Source: Bolinopsis microptera (taxonomy: Eukaryota > Ctenophora > Tentaculata > Lobata > Bolinopsidae). Taken from it: DNA of 64,000 nucleotides. Shown here in pieces: positions 9,987 to 20,639 of the stretch. The notes beneath the pieces were generated by a model. That model saw only the letters and a program-made list of their open reading frames with translations, ran no database searches and was not told the origin of the DNA. The DNA lies in assembly GCF_026151205.1 (NCBI RefSeq), contig NC_087078.1, positions 17,129,118-17,193,117 on the forward strand. The letters are read 5' to 3'. The position numbers were made by a program, and so were the translations under genes. The stretch's first letter is position 1. Each line of letters begins with the position of its first letter.

Positions 9987-12900
9987 AAAATCCTACCCCT
10001 ATCCTCTGACCGCTACAGTCAGCGCGCCGGAAGACTGGTTCGAGCAGTACACATGGTTTCTCAAGTCCCAAAAATCCTATCCGGTTGAACCGGAACCGTT
10101 AGTAGAGAATCCGAATGAAGCGCAACGAACCGCGCATGCACAACTGTTAGCGGAATATAATCAGCTATGTCAAACGATCAAACCTCACTTCTTAACGAGC
10201 ATTGATCCAGAAATCTTTTCCCTACTTACGTCTTTAGCATCTCCAAATGACGTCAACGAACTTACATATTTCGAGATGAAGACAATTCTCATAAATCACA
10301 TGGTCCCGAAACCGACTGTTTTGGCAGAGCGATTCAGATTCTACAAATGCCACCAAAAGCAGTCGGAGAAAACAGCAGACTTTGTTGCGAGGTTAAAAAA
10401 ACTGGCAGTCAAATGCAAGTTTACAGACTTCGGCAGTTCAATGTTAGATCAATTTATAATGGGAATTGTTAACTCAGAAGCACAGGAGTTGCTATTGGAA
10501 GAGGATTTCGAACAACTGACACTAGAGAGAGCGTATAGAAAAGTGGTGGCAATGGACAGATCTAAATCAGAGGCTGCAATGATTAAAAACTCCCAGCAAA
10601 CTGTACATAAGGTACAGATCAGCAAGAAGTCTCAAGGGAAATCTTCACAGGGAAGTTCCAATCAGGAGACAAGATGCAATAAATGCAAACTCAAATCGCA
10701 TGCAACCAAGGACTGCTATACTAAATGTTTCAACTGTGGTGAATTGTATCATACTGCTAAGGACTGCCGTAAGAAGACGAAACGCAAGTCCTGGAAACAG
10801 AGTGGTAAATCTACACATCATGTATCAACAGACTGCAACAACAGCGATTCAAACAGCGATTCAAACCAGGACACAGAACAGTTTGTGAGTCGAAATATTT
10901 ACTATTGTGAATTGTCGGAGAAATCCGTAAGTTTAGATGACCAGTTAAATGTTTTGTTTCAAAAATCTTCAAATTTGGGCAACAACCTGACAAGTATTGA
11001 TGATTCTAAAATTCAGGATGATGATAATAGTGTTCTGTATGGTAGTAATTTGCATGATGATTCGCATGTTGATTTGCATGACAATAACATTATTTTGCAT
11101 GATAACAGGTTTTTGCATGATAACACTGTTTACTTCGATAACGTGAACTTTTTGCGTGATTCTAGACCCCTGATCAAGGTTTGGATCAATCGCCGAGAGT
11201 GTCTGATGGAGTTTGACAGTGGATCAAGTGTATCTGTGTGCAGTAGAGAGATGCTGAAGAAAGCTGGTGTGGAGTTTAAGTTGAAAAGTAGTGATAAACA
11301 ACTGCGTGTGGCGAATGGTCAATACCAGCAGGTATGCGGTAAGGCAGTTGTGGAAGTGGCGATAAACAACCAGATTGTGAAAGGGTTGGAACTGTATGTG
11401 GTGGATAATCACTTTCCAGCACTGTTTGGACGCTCCTGGATTACGGAGTTTTGTGGTGAAAACTGGTTAGAAAAGTTAGTAACGAGAACACAGGGCCAAA
11501 CAGCAGAAGTTGGACAGAGACCAGCAAGAGAGGTTAAACTGGTGAGAACTGATGGAAACTGTAGCGCACAAAAAGGAGAATTTCCTGAGACTCGAGAAGG
11601 AGTACAAACAGTGAACGTGTTGGGAGTTATGGAATCAGAACCAGTGACAGATATCGCCAAGAGAGAGTTTAAAACTGGACAACGATGTGGGGACGAAGAG
11701 ACTGATCCTGAAATACATCAGTTGAGAAATTTTGTTAGTGTGGACGACGAAACCGATCCTGGAACACCAACAAAGACACGGACAGTACAAGAGATAATGT
11801 CCAGTGACATCTTCAAAGATGAGCTAGGTCTAGTAAAGAACTATAAAGTGCAATTCCAATTGAAGGAGGGAAGCAGACCTGTGACGCAGAAATCAAGAGC
11901 AGTACCTTTTGCTATTAAAGACTTACTGGAAAAGGAGTTAGACAACATGGTGAAACAAGGAATCTTGAAGAAAGTAAAAGAAAGTCCATGGGGAACTCCA
12001 GTTATGCCAGTGAAAAAAGGAGACGGTGTGAGAATCTGTGGAGACTTTAAAGCAGTCAACAAACTATTGGAAATGAAACATCACCCGTTACCAACTACAG
12101 AAGAATGTTTTGCAAGCGTTTCAGGAGGAGAAAAGTTCTCAGTCATAGACATAAAACAAGCGTACAATAACGTGGAGCTATCAGCAGAAGATCAACTCAT
12201 CACGACGATGAATACGCATATGGGACAGTATGTGTGGACGCGCTTACCGTATGGAATAAATAGCAGCGCAGCAATCTTTCAGAATCTGATGGACAATGTA
12301 CTACGGGGTATACCTATGGTTTGCTGTAGGATAGACGACATTTTAATATCAGGAAAGAACGATAAAGAGCACTTAGATAATCTGAATAAAGTTGTGAGAA
12401 GACTGGAAGCAAACGGTTTCAGATGCAGACTGAATAAATCTAAGCTGATGCATGAAGAAGTGATTTATCTAGGACACAAGGTGAACAAGCATGGTATGTC
12501 ACCAGTCAACAGCAAGATAGACGATCTGTTAAAAGTACAGGCACCTGAAAATGTGAAAAATTTAGTAGCATTTCTGGGAGCAGTTGGGTATTATCGCAAG
12601 TATCTACCAGATTTGTCGACAATAATCGCTCCATTGGACGAGTTGAGAAAGACTGAAGTTGAATGGCGATGGACAAAGACTGAACAGAAAGCCTTCGAAG
12701 AATTAAAGAAATTACTTTGTTCTGACAGAGTATTGACGTTCTACAACCCGCTGAAACGTTTGAAGCTGGATACAGACGCAAGCAGCGTGGGTTTGGGAGC
12801 TGTATTGTCACACATAGATGATGATGGAACAAATGAACGTCCGGTTGAATTTATTTCAAGGACATTATCGAATGCTGAGAAAAAATATAGCCAGATTGAC

Positions 12901-14583
12901 AAAGAAGCTTTAGGGATAGTCTGGGCTATAAAAAGGTTTCATATGTATCTGTATGGAAGACACTTTGAACTAGTGACGGATCACCAACCGTTAGTACATA
13001 TATTGGGACCTAAGAGAGGCATTCCAGAGATGACGGCGAACAGATTATCCAGATATGCACTGCTGTTACAAAATTACGATTATAACATAGTATACAGAAA
13101 TACAAAAGAGCATGCTAATGCTGATGTAATGTCCAGATTCCCGAAAAAAGTCATTCATGTGGACGAGCCAAACGAATGTGAAGAGGCATTTTCTTTGACC
13201 ATGGAGGACGCACTGATAGATGCAAAAGAAGTTGCCCGGGAGACATCCAAAGACATTATTCTGAGCAAGATAGCGATGTACATTGTAGATGGCTGGCCGG
13301 AAAAGATAGACAAAGATCACAAGGAGATGAAAGCCATGTACGACAGAAAGAACCAACTCACGACTGAAAAAAGATGTATCACATGGGGAAATCGTGTAAT
13401 CATTCCACATAAACTAAGAGCAGAGGTTCTTAAGATGCTACACCTTACACATGTAGGGATGACTGGAATGAAAAGCCTGGCTAGAAGCTATGTGTGGTGG
13501 CCAGGAATAGACCAAGATATAGAGATTTTAGTTAAAGCATGTGCATCCTGCCAAAAACACGGGAAAAAGTTACCAAAAGTCATCGACCATCCCTGGGTTA
13601 AATCAACAAGACCCTGGCAACGAGTACATGTGGACTTCGCTGGAGAATTCCAAAATAACTATTGGTTACTGATGTACGATACTTACTCAAAATGGCCGGA
13701 AGTTATCAAGATGTCTCATAACACTACTGCGCCAGCTACGATAAAAGCAATGAGAAGAGTATTTTCAAGAACAGGGGTACCTTGGGTTCTAGTCAGCGAT
13801 AACGGACCGCAATTTATCAGTGAAGAATTCAAGAACTTCCTAAAGAAGAATCAGATAAGACATGTTTTGTGCCCATCATACTCCCCGAGAAGTAACGGAA
13901 GCTGCGAACGGTTTGTCCAGAGTTTTAAGTCAGCGATGAAAAAGATGTACGAAAAGTCTAAGGATTTAGATTTAAATCTCGCTAACTTCCTAATGGCATA
14001 TAGGAATACTCCACACTCTGTAACTAAGCAACCACCAGCAGTAATGATGTACGGACGAACTTTACGATCTAAGTTACATCACCTCAGACCCAGTGATCAG
14101 ATGGAAGCGGAGAGACTAAATGTTGATAATGAACAGAAAGTTGTTGACAGTAGAAGAAACGAACGTGTATTTGAGGAGAAACAAACAGTATGGGTTCGAC
14201 CTGACACTCGGAAAGAGTACGAACCAGCAACGATTGAAAAAAGACACGGAGAATCATTGTGGTATGATGTGAACTACAAGGGTAGGATCATAAAGAAACA
14301 TGTAGAGGCGATGAAGAAACGGTTAGTGCCAGTAATCGAGTTACAGAAGCAGCAAATTGAGATACCGGAAAGAAACACTGAGCCGAGGAATATTGAGCAA
14401 CCTGTAATAACAGTGGGGCAGCAGCCGGGTCCAAGTAGAGAAGGATCGCCAGTCGTGACTAGTAACCAACCGACACAACCAAACACTCAGATCAGTAGTC
14501 AGGAGCCAGTTAGACGCTCGGGGAGGTTGAGTTCAAAACCTAAGATCAGGTATAATGCTAACACCGGGTTTGTGAACCCGTGA
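9982..14583 (+). CDS. Gag-Pol polyprotein of Ty3/Gypsy retrotransposon
   Basis: A single 1533-aa frame runs from ATG 9982. The frame is open further upstream into the LTR, but only from a GTG, so ATG 9982 is preferred. Gag (about 1-300) ends with two CCHC zinc knuckles (about 232-262). The protease has EFDSGSS with catalytic Asp near 412. RT carries SVIDIKQAY (Asp 723) and CRIDDILISG (Asp 785/786); the residue two before DD is Arg where Tyr is usual. RNase H has LDTDASS (Asp 932) and DKEALGIVWA. The integrase has an HHCC zinc domain ending CASCQKH and a DD35E triad at Asp 1218 (HVDFAG), Asp 1273 (SDNGPQF) and Glu 1309 (NGSCE). Gag and pol are fused with no frameshift. The replication enzymes look intact. 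No envelope gene follows. Confidence 0.95.
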   Translation: MTKSYPYPLTATVSAPEDWFEQYTWFLKSQKSYPVEPEPLVENPNEAQRTAHAQLLAEYNQLCQTIKPHFLTSIDPEIFSLLTSLASPNDVNELTYFEMKTILINHMVPKPTVLAERFRFYKCHQKQSEKTADFVARLKKLAVKCKFTDFGSSMLDQFIMGIVNSEAQELLLEEDFEQLTLERAYRKVVAMDRSKSEAAMIKNSQQTVHKVQISKKSQGKSSQGSSNQETRCNKCKLKSHATKDCYTKCFNCGELYHTAKDCRKKTKRKSWKQSGKSTHHVSTDCNNSDSNSDSNQDTEQFVSRNIYYCELSEKSVSLDDQLNVLFQKSSNLGNNLTSIDDSKIQDDDNSVLYGSNLHDDSHVDLHDNNIILHDNRFLHDNTVYFDNVNFLRDSRPLIKVWINRRECLMEFDSGSSVSVCSREMLKKAGVEFKLKSSDKQLRVANGQYQQVCGKAVVEVAINNQIVKGLELYVVDNHFPALFGRSWITEFCGENWLEKLVTRTQGQTAEVGQRPAREVKLVRTDGNCSAQKGEFPETREGVQTVNVLGVMESEPVTDIAKREFKTGQRCGDEETDPEIHQLRNFVSVDDETDPGTPTKTRTVQEIMSSDIFKDELGLVKNYKVQFQLKEGSRPVTQKSRAVPFAIKDLLEKELDNMVKQGILKKVKESPWGTPVMPVKKGDGVRICGDFKAVNKLLEMKHHPLPTTEECFASVSGGEKFSVIDIKQAYNNVELSAEDQLITTMNTHMGQYVWTRLPYGINSSAAIFQNLMDNVLRGIPMVCCRIDDILISGKNDKEHLDNLNKVVRRLEANGFRCRLNKSKLMHEEVIYLGHKVNKHGMSPVNSKIDDLLKVQAPENVKNLVAFLGAVGYYRKYLPDLSTIIAPLDELRKTEVEWRWTKTEQKAFEELKKLLCSDRVLTFYNPLKRLKLDTDASSVGLGAVLSHIDDDGTNERPVEFISRTLSNAEKKYSQIDKEALGIVWAIKRFHMYLYGRHFELVTDHQPLVHILGPKRGIPEMTANRLSRYALLLQNYDYNIVYRNTKEHANADVMSRFPKKVIHVDEPNECEEAFSLTMEDALIDAKEVARETSKDIILSKIAMYIVDGWPEKIDKDHKEMKAMYDRKNQLTTEKRCITWGNRVIIPHKLRAEVLKMLHLTHVGMTGMKSLARSYVWWPGIDQDIEILVKACASCQKHGKKLPKVIDHPWVKSTRPWQRVHVDFAGEFQNNYWLLMYDTYSKWPEVIKMSHNTTAPATIKAMRRVFSRTGVPWVLVSDNGPQFISEEFKNFLKKNQIRHVLCPSYSPRSNGSCERFVQSFKSAMKKMYEKSKDLDLNLANFLMAYRNTPHSVTKQPPAVMMYGRTLRSKLHHLRPSDQMEAERLNVDNEQKVVDSRRNERVFEEKQTVWVRPDTRKEYEPATIEKRHGESLWYDVNYKGRIIKKHVEAMKKRLVPVIELQKQQIEIPERNTEPRNIEQPVITVGQQPGPSREGSPVVTSNQPTQPNTQISSQEPVRRSGRLSSKPKIRYNANTGFVNP

Positions 14584-14589
14584 TTCTTG

Positions 14590-14660
14590 CATGTATTGTA
14601 AAGCACATTGTTTACGTTTTGTAAAGCACATTTTTTATGTTTTGTAAAGCACATGTTTTA
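14590..14660 (+). repeat. Short tandem repeat in retrotransposon 3' UTR
   Basis: ttgtaaagcacat occurs three times at about 22-bp spacing just after the gag-pol stop. It could affect 3' UTR folding or packaging; no function is shown. Confidence 0.75.
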
Positions 14661-14964
14661 GGCACACATGTAGTACACTTTTATACTTTTTATACAGCAT
14701 TTAATTGTTTTTAATGGAATTTGTAAACAATCCAGGGAGTTCAGAAACAGTAATAGTTTTTAAAAGATTATTTAGGGCTATTATGACAGTGTAATCCAGG
14801 GATTTTGTTTATAAATAGGAATTTATCGACGTAGGGCGCGACGCCAAACGGGATTTTAGTGTACGATTTTTAACACCACGAGCATTTTAGGTAATTTTAA
14901 TGCGCGAAGCACGCACGTATTATTTTAACTTTTGTTCGATTTTATCATGAAAGTAAATTCATTT

Positions 14965-14976
14965 GCGAAGGGAAGG
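14965..14976 (+). promoter_or_regulatory. Polypurine tract
   Basis: gcgaagggaagg directly abuts the 3' LTR, which is the expected position for the plus-strand DNA primer of an LTR element. Confidence 0.85.
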
Positions 14977-15081
14977 TGTTATGTATTATTTATGTTATGT
15001 ATTATTAATGATATTATCTTCAGCCTCTGATTAGAGTAACAGCTATGTGTATCCATTGTTCAAGCTAAGCGAGCTATTACA
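14977..15081 (+). repeat. 3' LTR (105 bp)
   Basis: Base-for-base identical, by my reading, to the 5' LTR at 9864-9968. It is followed by the 3' copy of the 5-bp target duplication. Confidence 0.95.
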
Positions 15082-15086
15082 ATGAT

Positions 15087-16155
15087 GTAATAAAATTGTT
15101 TACGAGAAACAAATGTTACATAAATGCTAACCAGTTTTGAGGCGTTCAAATGAAGAGGACTTAAAGACTGTACATTTTTCACCGTTGATTAAAACTTACA
15201 TCTATGAAATGATTAAAAAAAGCAGCCGCAACCTTGCTATTCAGAAAGTCTTGCTATTCAGAAAGTCTTGAAACAAATATTATATTGACTGCTAGTAAAA
15301 TAGAAATTTTAACTTTAAAATTTTAAACTGTATAAGCATCTCTCGATTCAATTCGATTAAGGGTCTGATTTTATAGCTTCATATTCGATTTGAGCTTCAT
15401 AAATGACTGTTAATGACTGTACCTATGTTTTAATTGAAATTAAGTTCAATCAAATGCAATCAAATGCTCCGTTTATTTTTGAAAACACAAAAATAGCAGA
15501 GAAATGCCCTCTTCCATTAGACATGTAACTTAAACTCCAGTTTGACCTCTGTACTGCTGTTACTGCTAGGAAGGCATTCTTTTTATTTTACGTACAAGCT
15601 ATAAACATTAAACAATAACTTATTTTACGGATGTAGTATATCTAAGATTTTATCCAGTATGTATATATACAATAATTATACATGCTGGATAAAATCGTAG
15701 ACTCAAACTTATGGCTCTGAACTTGTACTCACCGGCCTCACTGTAGCTTAGCATGGTTTAAGTAGATAATAAAGTTAGTAGCTGAAAAAATAAGCATGAA
15801 ACCTGCAACTTAAAGTCCTTAAAGTCTGATAATAAAATTCTGGTGCAAATAGTATTGGATCCCATAAGAGTTGCGAAAATAACAAGAGAGCTTTTCGAAT
15901 ATGTTGCACGGAAATCTGACCGAAAGGACCGTGGCCGTACTGCAAAAAGAAAAGGTTCGCCATTTTGTTGTTAGCTGAGAATAAGAACCATATGCTCTTT
16001 GCAAGAATTAGCGCTGGCGCGCGCGCCAAATTTATTATGTGTATGTAAAAAGTTGATGCGTTAACACTTTGATCTGAACGTGAATTCTTCGTAGCGCGGA
16101 TCACTGGAATATTCATTTTGAAATAACTCGCATAGTTAGGGAATAATGCAAAATG
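15087..16155. other. No supported gene; contains a 19-bp-arm hairpin
   Basis: Mostly AT-rich non-coding sequence. The block gctattcagaaagtcttg is duplicated near 15237-15270. Arms gattttatccagtatgtat (15646-15664) and its near-complement at 15678-15696 form a 19-bp-stem hairpin. Minus-strand frames around 15775-16116 have no recognisable domain. Confidence 0.5.
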
Positions 16156-16698
16156 TCTGGGAAAAAATTTGCAACAAGCTGATTTTTACAGGAATGTGTT
16201 GTCCATAGTGTCAGGAACCACCCCAAAGAGTTTCCAATCTGGATCTGTTGAGCAAAAAAAGTTACAGCCAATTTTCTTCAGGCGCGTATGTCAGCCTGAG
16301 GACCGCACTTGAAAAACTCGTAACTATCGTAATAAAGACCCCCAGGAGCACCATAGGGGGTGCAAAATGACCGCAATAGTGACATTATGTGGGGCGAATC
16401 AGTGTTTTAGGGTCGTCAGATCTTTACTTATTGAGATAATTTCGTTTTTATAGGCTAACCTCTCAAAAATTTACTAAAATTTGGAAATTTTACTTAAATT
16501 TGGAAATTTAGCAAAATTGTTGTACAATTAAAACATTGTCTAGTTATCAGTATTCAAATTCTAAAATTTACTTTCAATTGTCAATTGATCCTTATATTAG
16601 TATAGTAAATAATATACATATCACATCAAATTCTGTAAAAAAAGGTCCTGAATTATTAGCATGGTGTCTTTGATTGGCAACTATTAGGTCACTTCTGG

Positions 16699-17252
16699 CT
16701 ATCCCATTTCCTCAGAGTTGTTTGATTCTCCTGAATCGTCCTGTCTTTCGGGTGCATTAGTGCAACTTAATCCATGACATTGGCCACATGCAGGTAGACA
16801 TTTAAAGCCATACTTCCGGCAGGAACACCTTAAGTACTTACAAGGGTTCTCAACCTCCACCGAGCAATTGCAGCAAATGAGGTTGAGCATCCCTGCCGGG
16901 GCAATCGCAGCTTTAGTCGGGATTGGCCGGTAGTATCCTTCAGAACTCATCTCCCATCCATAATGTAGTGGATTTAGACTTGCAGTGTCGAGTGTCACCC
17001 AGTTATGGTACTGAAGATATGATCTTAATATATGCTCAGTTGCAGAGGATGTAGACGGTGGTAGCCTTGATGGGTTGAGTTTTTTCTTTGCTATCATTCT
17101 ACTGTAGCTGAGAAATCTGAGGGTTTCAAGTGCCTTGGTTTTATCTCCATAGATATGTTGAAACAAGGAGAGGCCAGCTTCAATTACTTCATTTGTTGAA
17201 ACTCTCACAGAGAGTAATGATGCTAAATGACCCTCCTCATGAAAAGAAACTG
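16699..17252 (-). pseudogene. Inverted duplicate of the element's C-terminal coding region
   Basis: This is the antisense copy of the C-terminal 180 or so codons found at 18826-19377. It stays open across the segment HEEGHLASLLS to TNEVIEAGLSLFQH, where the plus-strand copy has lost two bases. It ends in the Cys-rich tail (LICCNCSVEVENPCKYL, CRKYGFKCLPACGQCHG). The frame extends past 17252 to 17301 only by chance. It lacks all upstream domains, so it cannot be a complete gene. Confidence 0.8.
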
Positions 17253-19377
17253 AAGTTCGAGATGTTATCGTCGAACAGCCGCACAGCTGCTCTTTGGACA
17301 ACTTATCATGGTTTCATTTGCTTAATAAAAGATTTTATAAGAGCAGAACGGTTACATGACTTCGATCTACATCTTGCAATTGTGGCTAAGATGTTGCCTA
17401 TCTTTGCAGCAGCAGGTCGAGGTCAGTACTCCAAAGCTCTACGGCTGTATCTTGAGCAGATTACCGTACTTGAGATTCAGTATGGGGCACTAGTCAAAAC
17501 GTTCAAAGTCGTAGGTCTGCACACAGTTCGATATAATGAACACGAGTGGTCTGGTGTGTGGACAGACCTGTCGATCGAACAGCGACTAATGGAGGCTGCA
17601 AAGTCATCAGGGGGTTTGTCTGGAGGGAGAATGCGAACTCATGAATCTGCCCATAAGTTATGGACTGCAACCCTCAATCAAATGGCGTTGATAAACGAGA
17701 GTGTCGATGAAGCTATTGCAGACTTATCCAATAAAAGAACAACAACAAAAGCCTCTAGTGCTAATCACTCAGAACTTAGCAAATCTTCTGTACAGAAAAA
17801 TATTGCAGTGTTTACCAAGCTGTTGTGTTGGTTTAAAGATACAGCTGATTTCGACGAATCTGAAGACAAGACTAAAATGCTATCGTACTCAACGGGTCTC
17901 ATATCACAGAAAGAGAAGGATAATGTCAACCCAGAAGATTGCATTTCAGTTGGTACTGCCCTCCAGAAAGAGCTGGATGGCAAAAGCTTTATCGATAAGT
18001 TTCGAGTTAAAGGCAAAGTCGGAAACTTGACCCTTCTAAAGAGGACAGTGAGGGTGAACGAAAAAGACATTGTTATAGACTCATTGACAATTTTTAATCG
18101 GCTTGTCTTAGCATCTGAACGAGAGTCTACACTGGAGGAAAGCTTGCAATATGAGCTCACAGCAATGCCGATGAGTCTTTTTAACAATGAGCAGATGATG
18201 ATAAAGGCAAACAAGGCAGCCCTTGGGCAATACCTCAAGAATGTTGTTGATTGTACTGTGACATTTAGCAACCCATCCTCCCCATTAATAATTGATGGTC
18301 GATGGCTACTCTATCAAGTTACCTCGTTCACAGGCTTTGAACCATACGGCGACATAGCTAATGAATACCTTAAGCTAGTTCCGAAATCCGAACAGCGGAA
18401 AGTGATTGTTGTGTTTGATTGCTATGCACAGTTCCGATGAAAAAACTGTTCAGCAACTCAAAGAACAAGCATGAGCTTATAAAGCTTCTGTCGAACGTTT
18501 TTTACAGAACATGGAATTGAAGTACATGTAGCTACTGATGATGCTGATACCATGGTAGCTAGTAAAGCTTTAAACTTGTCCTTCTACGAAGATGTTGAGG
18601 TAAAAGCAGAGGATACTGATATACTTTGCCTCCTTATTCATCATTTTACTGAGAATCACAATGAAATTGTGATGACGACCAGAAACGGCTCACACTCGAT
18701 CAGTAAAATAGTAAATGCTCTTGATGCCAACATAAAACGCATATTACTGTTTGTTCACAGTTTCTCAGGATGTGACACGGTCAGCAGTATACATGGCTTT
18801 TGTAAGGTGAAGATATTGAAAAAGGCAGTTTCTTTTCATGAGGAGGGTCATTTAGCATCATTACTCTCTGAGAGTTTCAACAAATGAAGTAATTGAAGCT
18901 GGCCTCTCCTTGTTTCAACATATCTATGGAGATAAAACCAAGGCACTTGAAACCCTCAGATTTCTCAGCTACAGTAGAATGATAGCAAAGAAAAAACTCA
19001 ACCCATCAAGGCTACCACCGTCTACATCCTCTGCGACTGAGCATATATTAAGATCATATCTTCAGTACCATAACTGGGTGACAATCGACACTGCAAGTCT
19101 AAATCCACTACATTATGAATGGGAGATGAGTTCTGAAGGATACTACCGGCCAATCCCGACTAAAGCTGCGATTGCCCCGGCAGGGATGCTCAACCTCATT
19201 TGCTGCAATTGCTCGGTGGAGGTTGAGAACCCTTGTAAGTACTTAAGGTGTTCCTGCCGGAAGTATGGCTTTAAATGTCTACCTGCATGTGGCCAATGTC
19301 ATGGATTAAGTTGCACTAATGCACCCGAAAGACAGGACGATTCAGGAGAATCAAACAACTCTGAGGAAATGGGATAG
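17253..19377 (+). pseudogene. Transposon-associated protein with FEN1/PIN-like acidic motifs and CXC-like tail
   Basis: The frame starts inside the spacer without its true N-terminus. The first part (about 17253-17720) has RAERLHDFDLHLAIVAKML, RTHESAHKLW and surrounding features that I recognise as a recurring, function-unknown ORF family of invertebrate genomes. The middle has VVFDCYAQ (about 18407-18430), TDDADT (18534-18551), AEDTDILCLL (about 18607) and HSFSGCDT (about 18757-18779). The spacing and acidic residues resemble the metal-binding sites of FEN1/XPG or PIN nucleases (inference). The tail (about 19195-19330) is Cys-rich and tesmin/CXC-like. Lesions: an in-frame TGA at 18438, apparent compensating frameshifts around 18430-18505, and a 2-bp deletion near 18872. 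It is inactive as it stands. Confidence 0.75.
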
Positions 19378-20320
19378 CCAGAAGTGACCTAATAGTTGCC
19401 AATCAAAGACACCATGCTAATAATTCAGGACCTTTTTTTACAGAATTTGATGTGATATGTATATTATTTACTATACTTATATAAGGATCAATTGACAATT
19501 GAAAGTAAATTTTAGAATTTGAATACTGATAACTAGACAATGTTTTAATTGTACAACAATTTTGCTAAATTTCCAAATTTAAGTAAAATTTCCAAATTTT
19601 AGTAAATTTTTGAGAGGTTAGCCTATAAAAACGAAATTATCTCAATAAGTAAAGATCTGACGACCCTAAAACACTGATTCGCCCCACATAATGTCACTAT
19701 TGCGGTCATTTTGCACCCCCTATGGTGCTCCTGGGGGTCTTTATTACGATAGTTACGAGTTTTTCAAGTGCGGTCCTCAGGCTGACATACGCGCCTGAAG
19801 AAAATTGGCTGTAACTTTTTTTGCTCAACAGATCCAGATTGGAAACTCTTTGGGGTGGTTCCTGACACTATGGACAACACATTCCTGTAAAAATCAGCTT
19901 GTTGCAAATTTTTTCCCAGATGGTCCTGTATTAATGTTAATTGTCCCTAACTAGCATACCAATGCAGGAATTCATAATATGAAGGTGTAGGACTCATAAC
20001 ACATTGATGAGATAAATATTGGTATCGAAATTTTACCAAAAAACTCATCGGATGATGGTAAGAAAACGTTTTTACACATTGACAGTCAAAAACAAAAACA
20101 AATAATATCAGTGTCAAAAAAAGCGAGTGAAAATTGCTACCCGGTGGTTTTCGATGATTCCGTATCCCCCGCACACTTTAAAAAGTATACAAACGATATT
20201 CGGACAAAAAAATTCTGTGCTCGCGCTTGGCGCTTATTACACTGACTACTGTACAGCAGGGTGTTTTATGGGATGATGATTAATCACTCTAAACTCGACT
20301 GTCACGTGACACTGACTTTT

Positions 20321-20630
20321 TAAACCCGTTCTCTAGCCGGTCCTGAATGACTACCTTATCGGACCTTATTTGGACGGACATTAAATAAACGGACATAATT
20401 ATGGTCCTGCATTTCAGTGTTAACTTTACAAGCCATTGGGCGTGAAGTGGTTTTAACTTAGACAACTTAAGGTTAAACCCGTTCTCTAGCCGGTCCTGAA
20501 TGACTACCTTATCGGACCTTATTTGGACGGACATTAAATAAACGGACATAATTATGGTCCTGCATTTCAGTGTTAACTTTACAAGCCATTTGGCGTGAAG
20601 TGGTTTTAACTTAGACAACTTTAGGTTAAC
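20321..20630. repeat. 153-bp tandem duplication
   Basis: Two near-identical copies (20321-20473 and 20474-20630) begin taaacccgttctctagccgg. Each contains ggacggacattaaataaacg. The copies differ at a few positions. The short iterated phrase acggacattaa also recurs at about 21000-21070, just beyond the transposase fragment, and a related phrase appears inside the glutathione synthetase gene. Confidence 0.9.
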
Positions 20631-20639
20631 CTTAACATC

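Larger units (their letters stand above)
9859..15086 (+). mobile_element. Complete Ty3/Gypsy-type LTR retrotransposon
   Basis: The element is bounded by 105-bp LTRs at 9864-9968 and 14977-15081, which I read as identical. It is flanked by a perfect 5-bp target duplication, atgat, at 9859-9863 and 15082-15086. The LTRs start TG and end CA. A primer-binding-site-like tggcgacgag follows the 5' LTR at 9971, and a polypurine tract (gcgaagggaagg) directly precedes the 3' LTR. One continuous gag-pol frame fills the interior in the order PR-RT-RNaseH-IN, which places it in Ty3/Gypsy (Metaviridae-like). Identical LTRs, an intact frame and a perfect duplication all point to a recent insertion. Confidence 0.97.
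16156..19920. mobile_element. 3.8-kb palindromic element with 1.1-kb arms
   Basis: The left arm 16156-17252 is the reverse complement of the right arm 18826-19920. I saw only a handful of substitutions and one 2-bp indel. The spacer of about 1.57 kb (17253-18825) holds the 5' and middle part of a transposon-like gene on the plus strand. The right arm carries that gene's 3' end and 3' flank, and the left arm carries the same 3' end inverted. The left arm therefore replaces the gene's original 5' end. The near-identity of the arms suggests a recent inverted duplication or ongoing gene conversion. No target-site duplication was found at the outer edges. Confidence 0.9.

Noticed and set aside
17130-17252. 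N-terminal extension of the palindrome gene from ATG 17130
   Set aside because: These codons are antisense to the left arm's C-terminal coding copy; the true N-terminus has been replaced.
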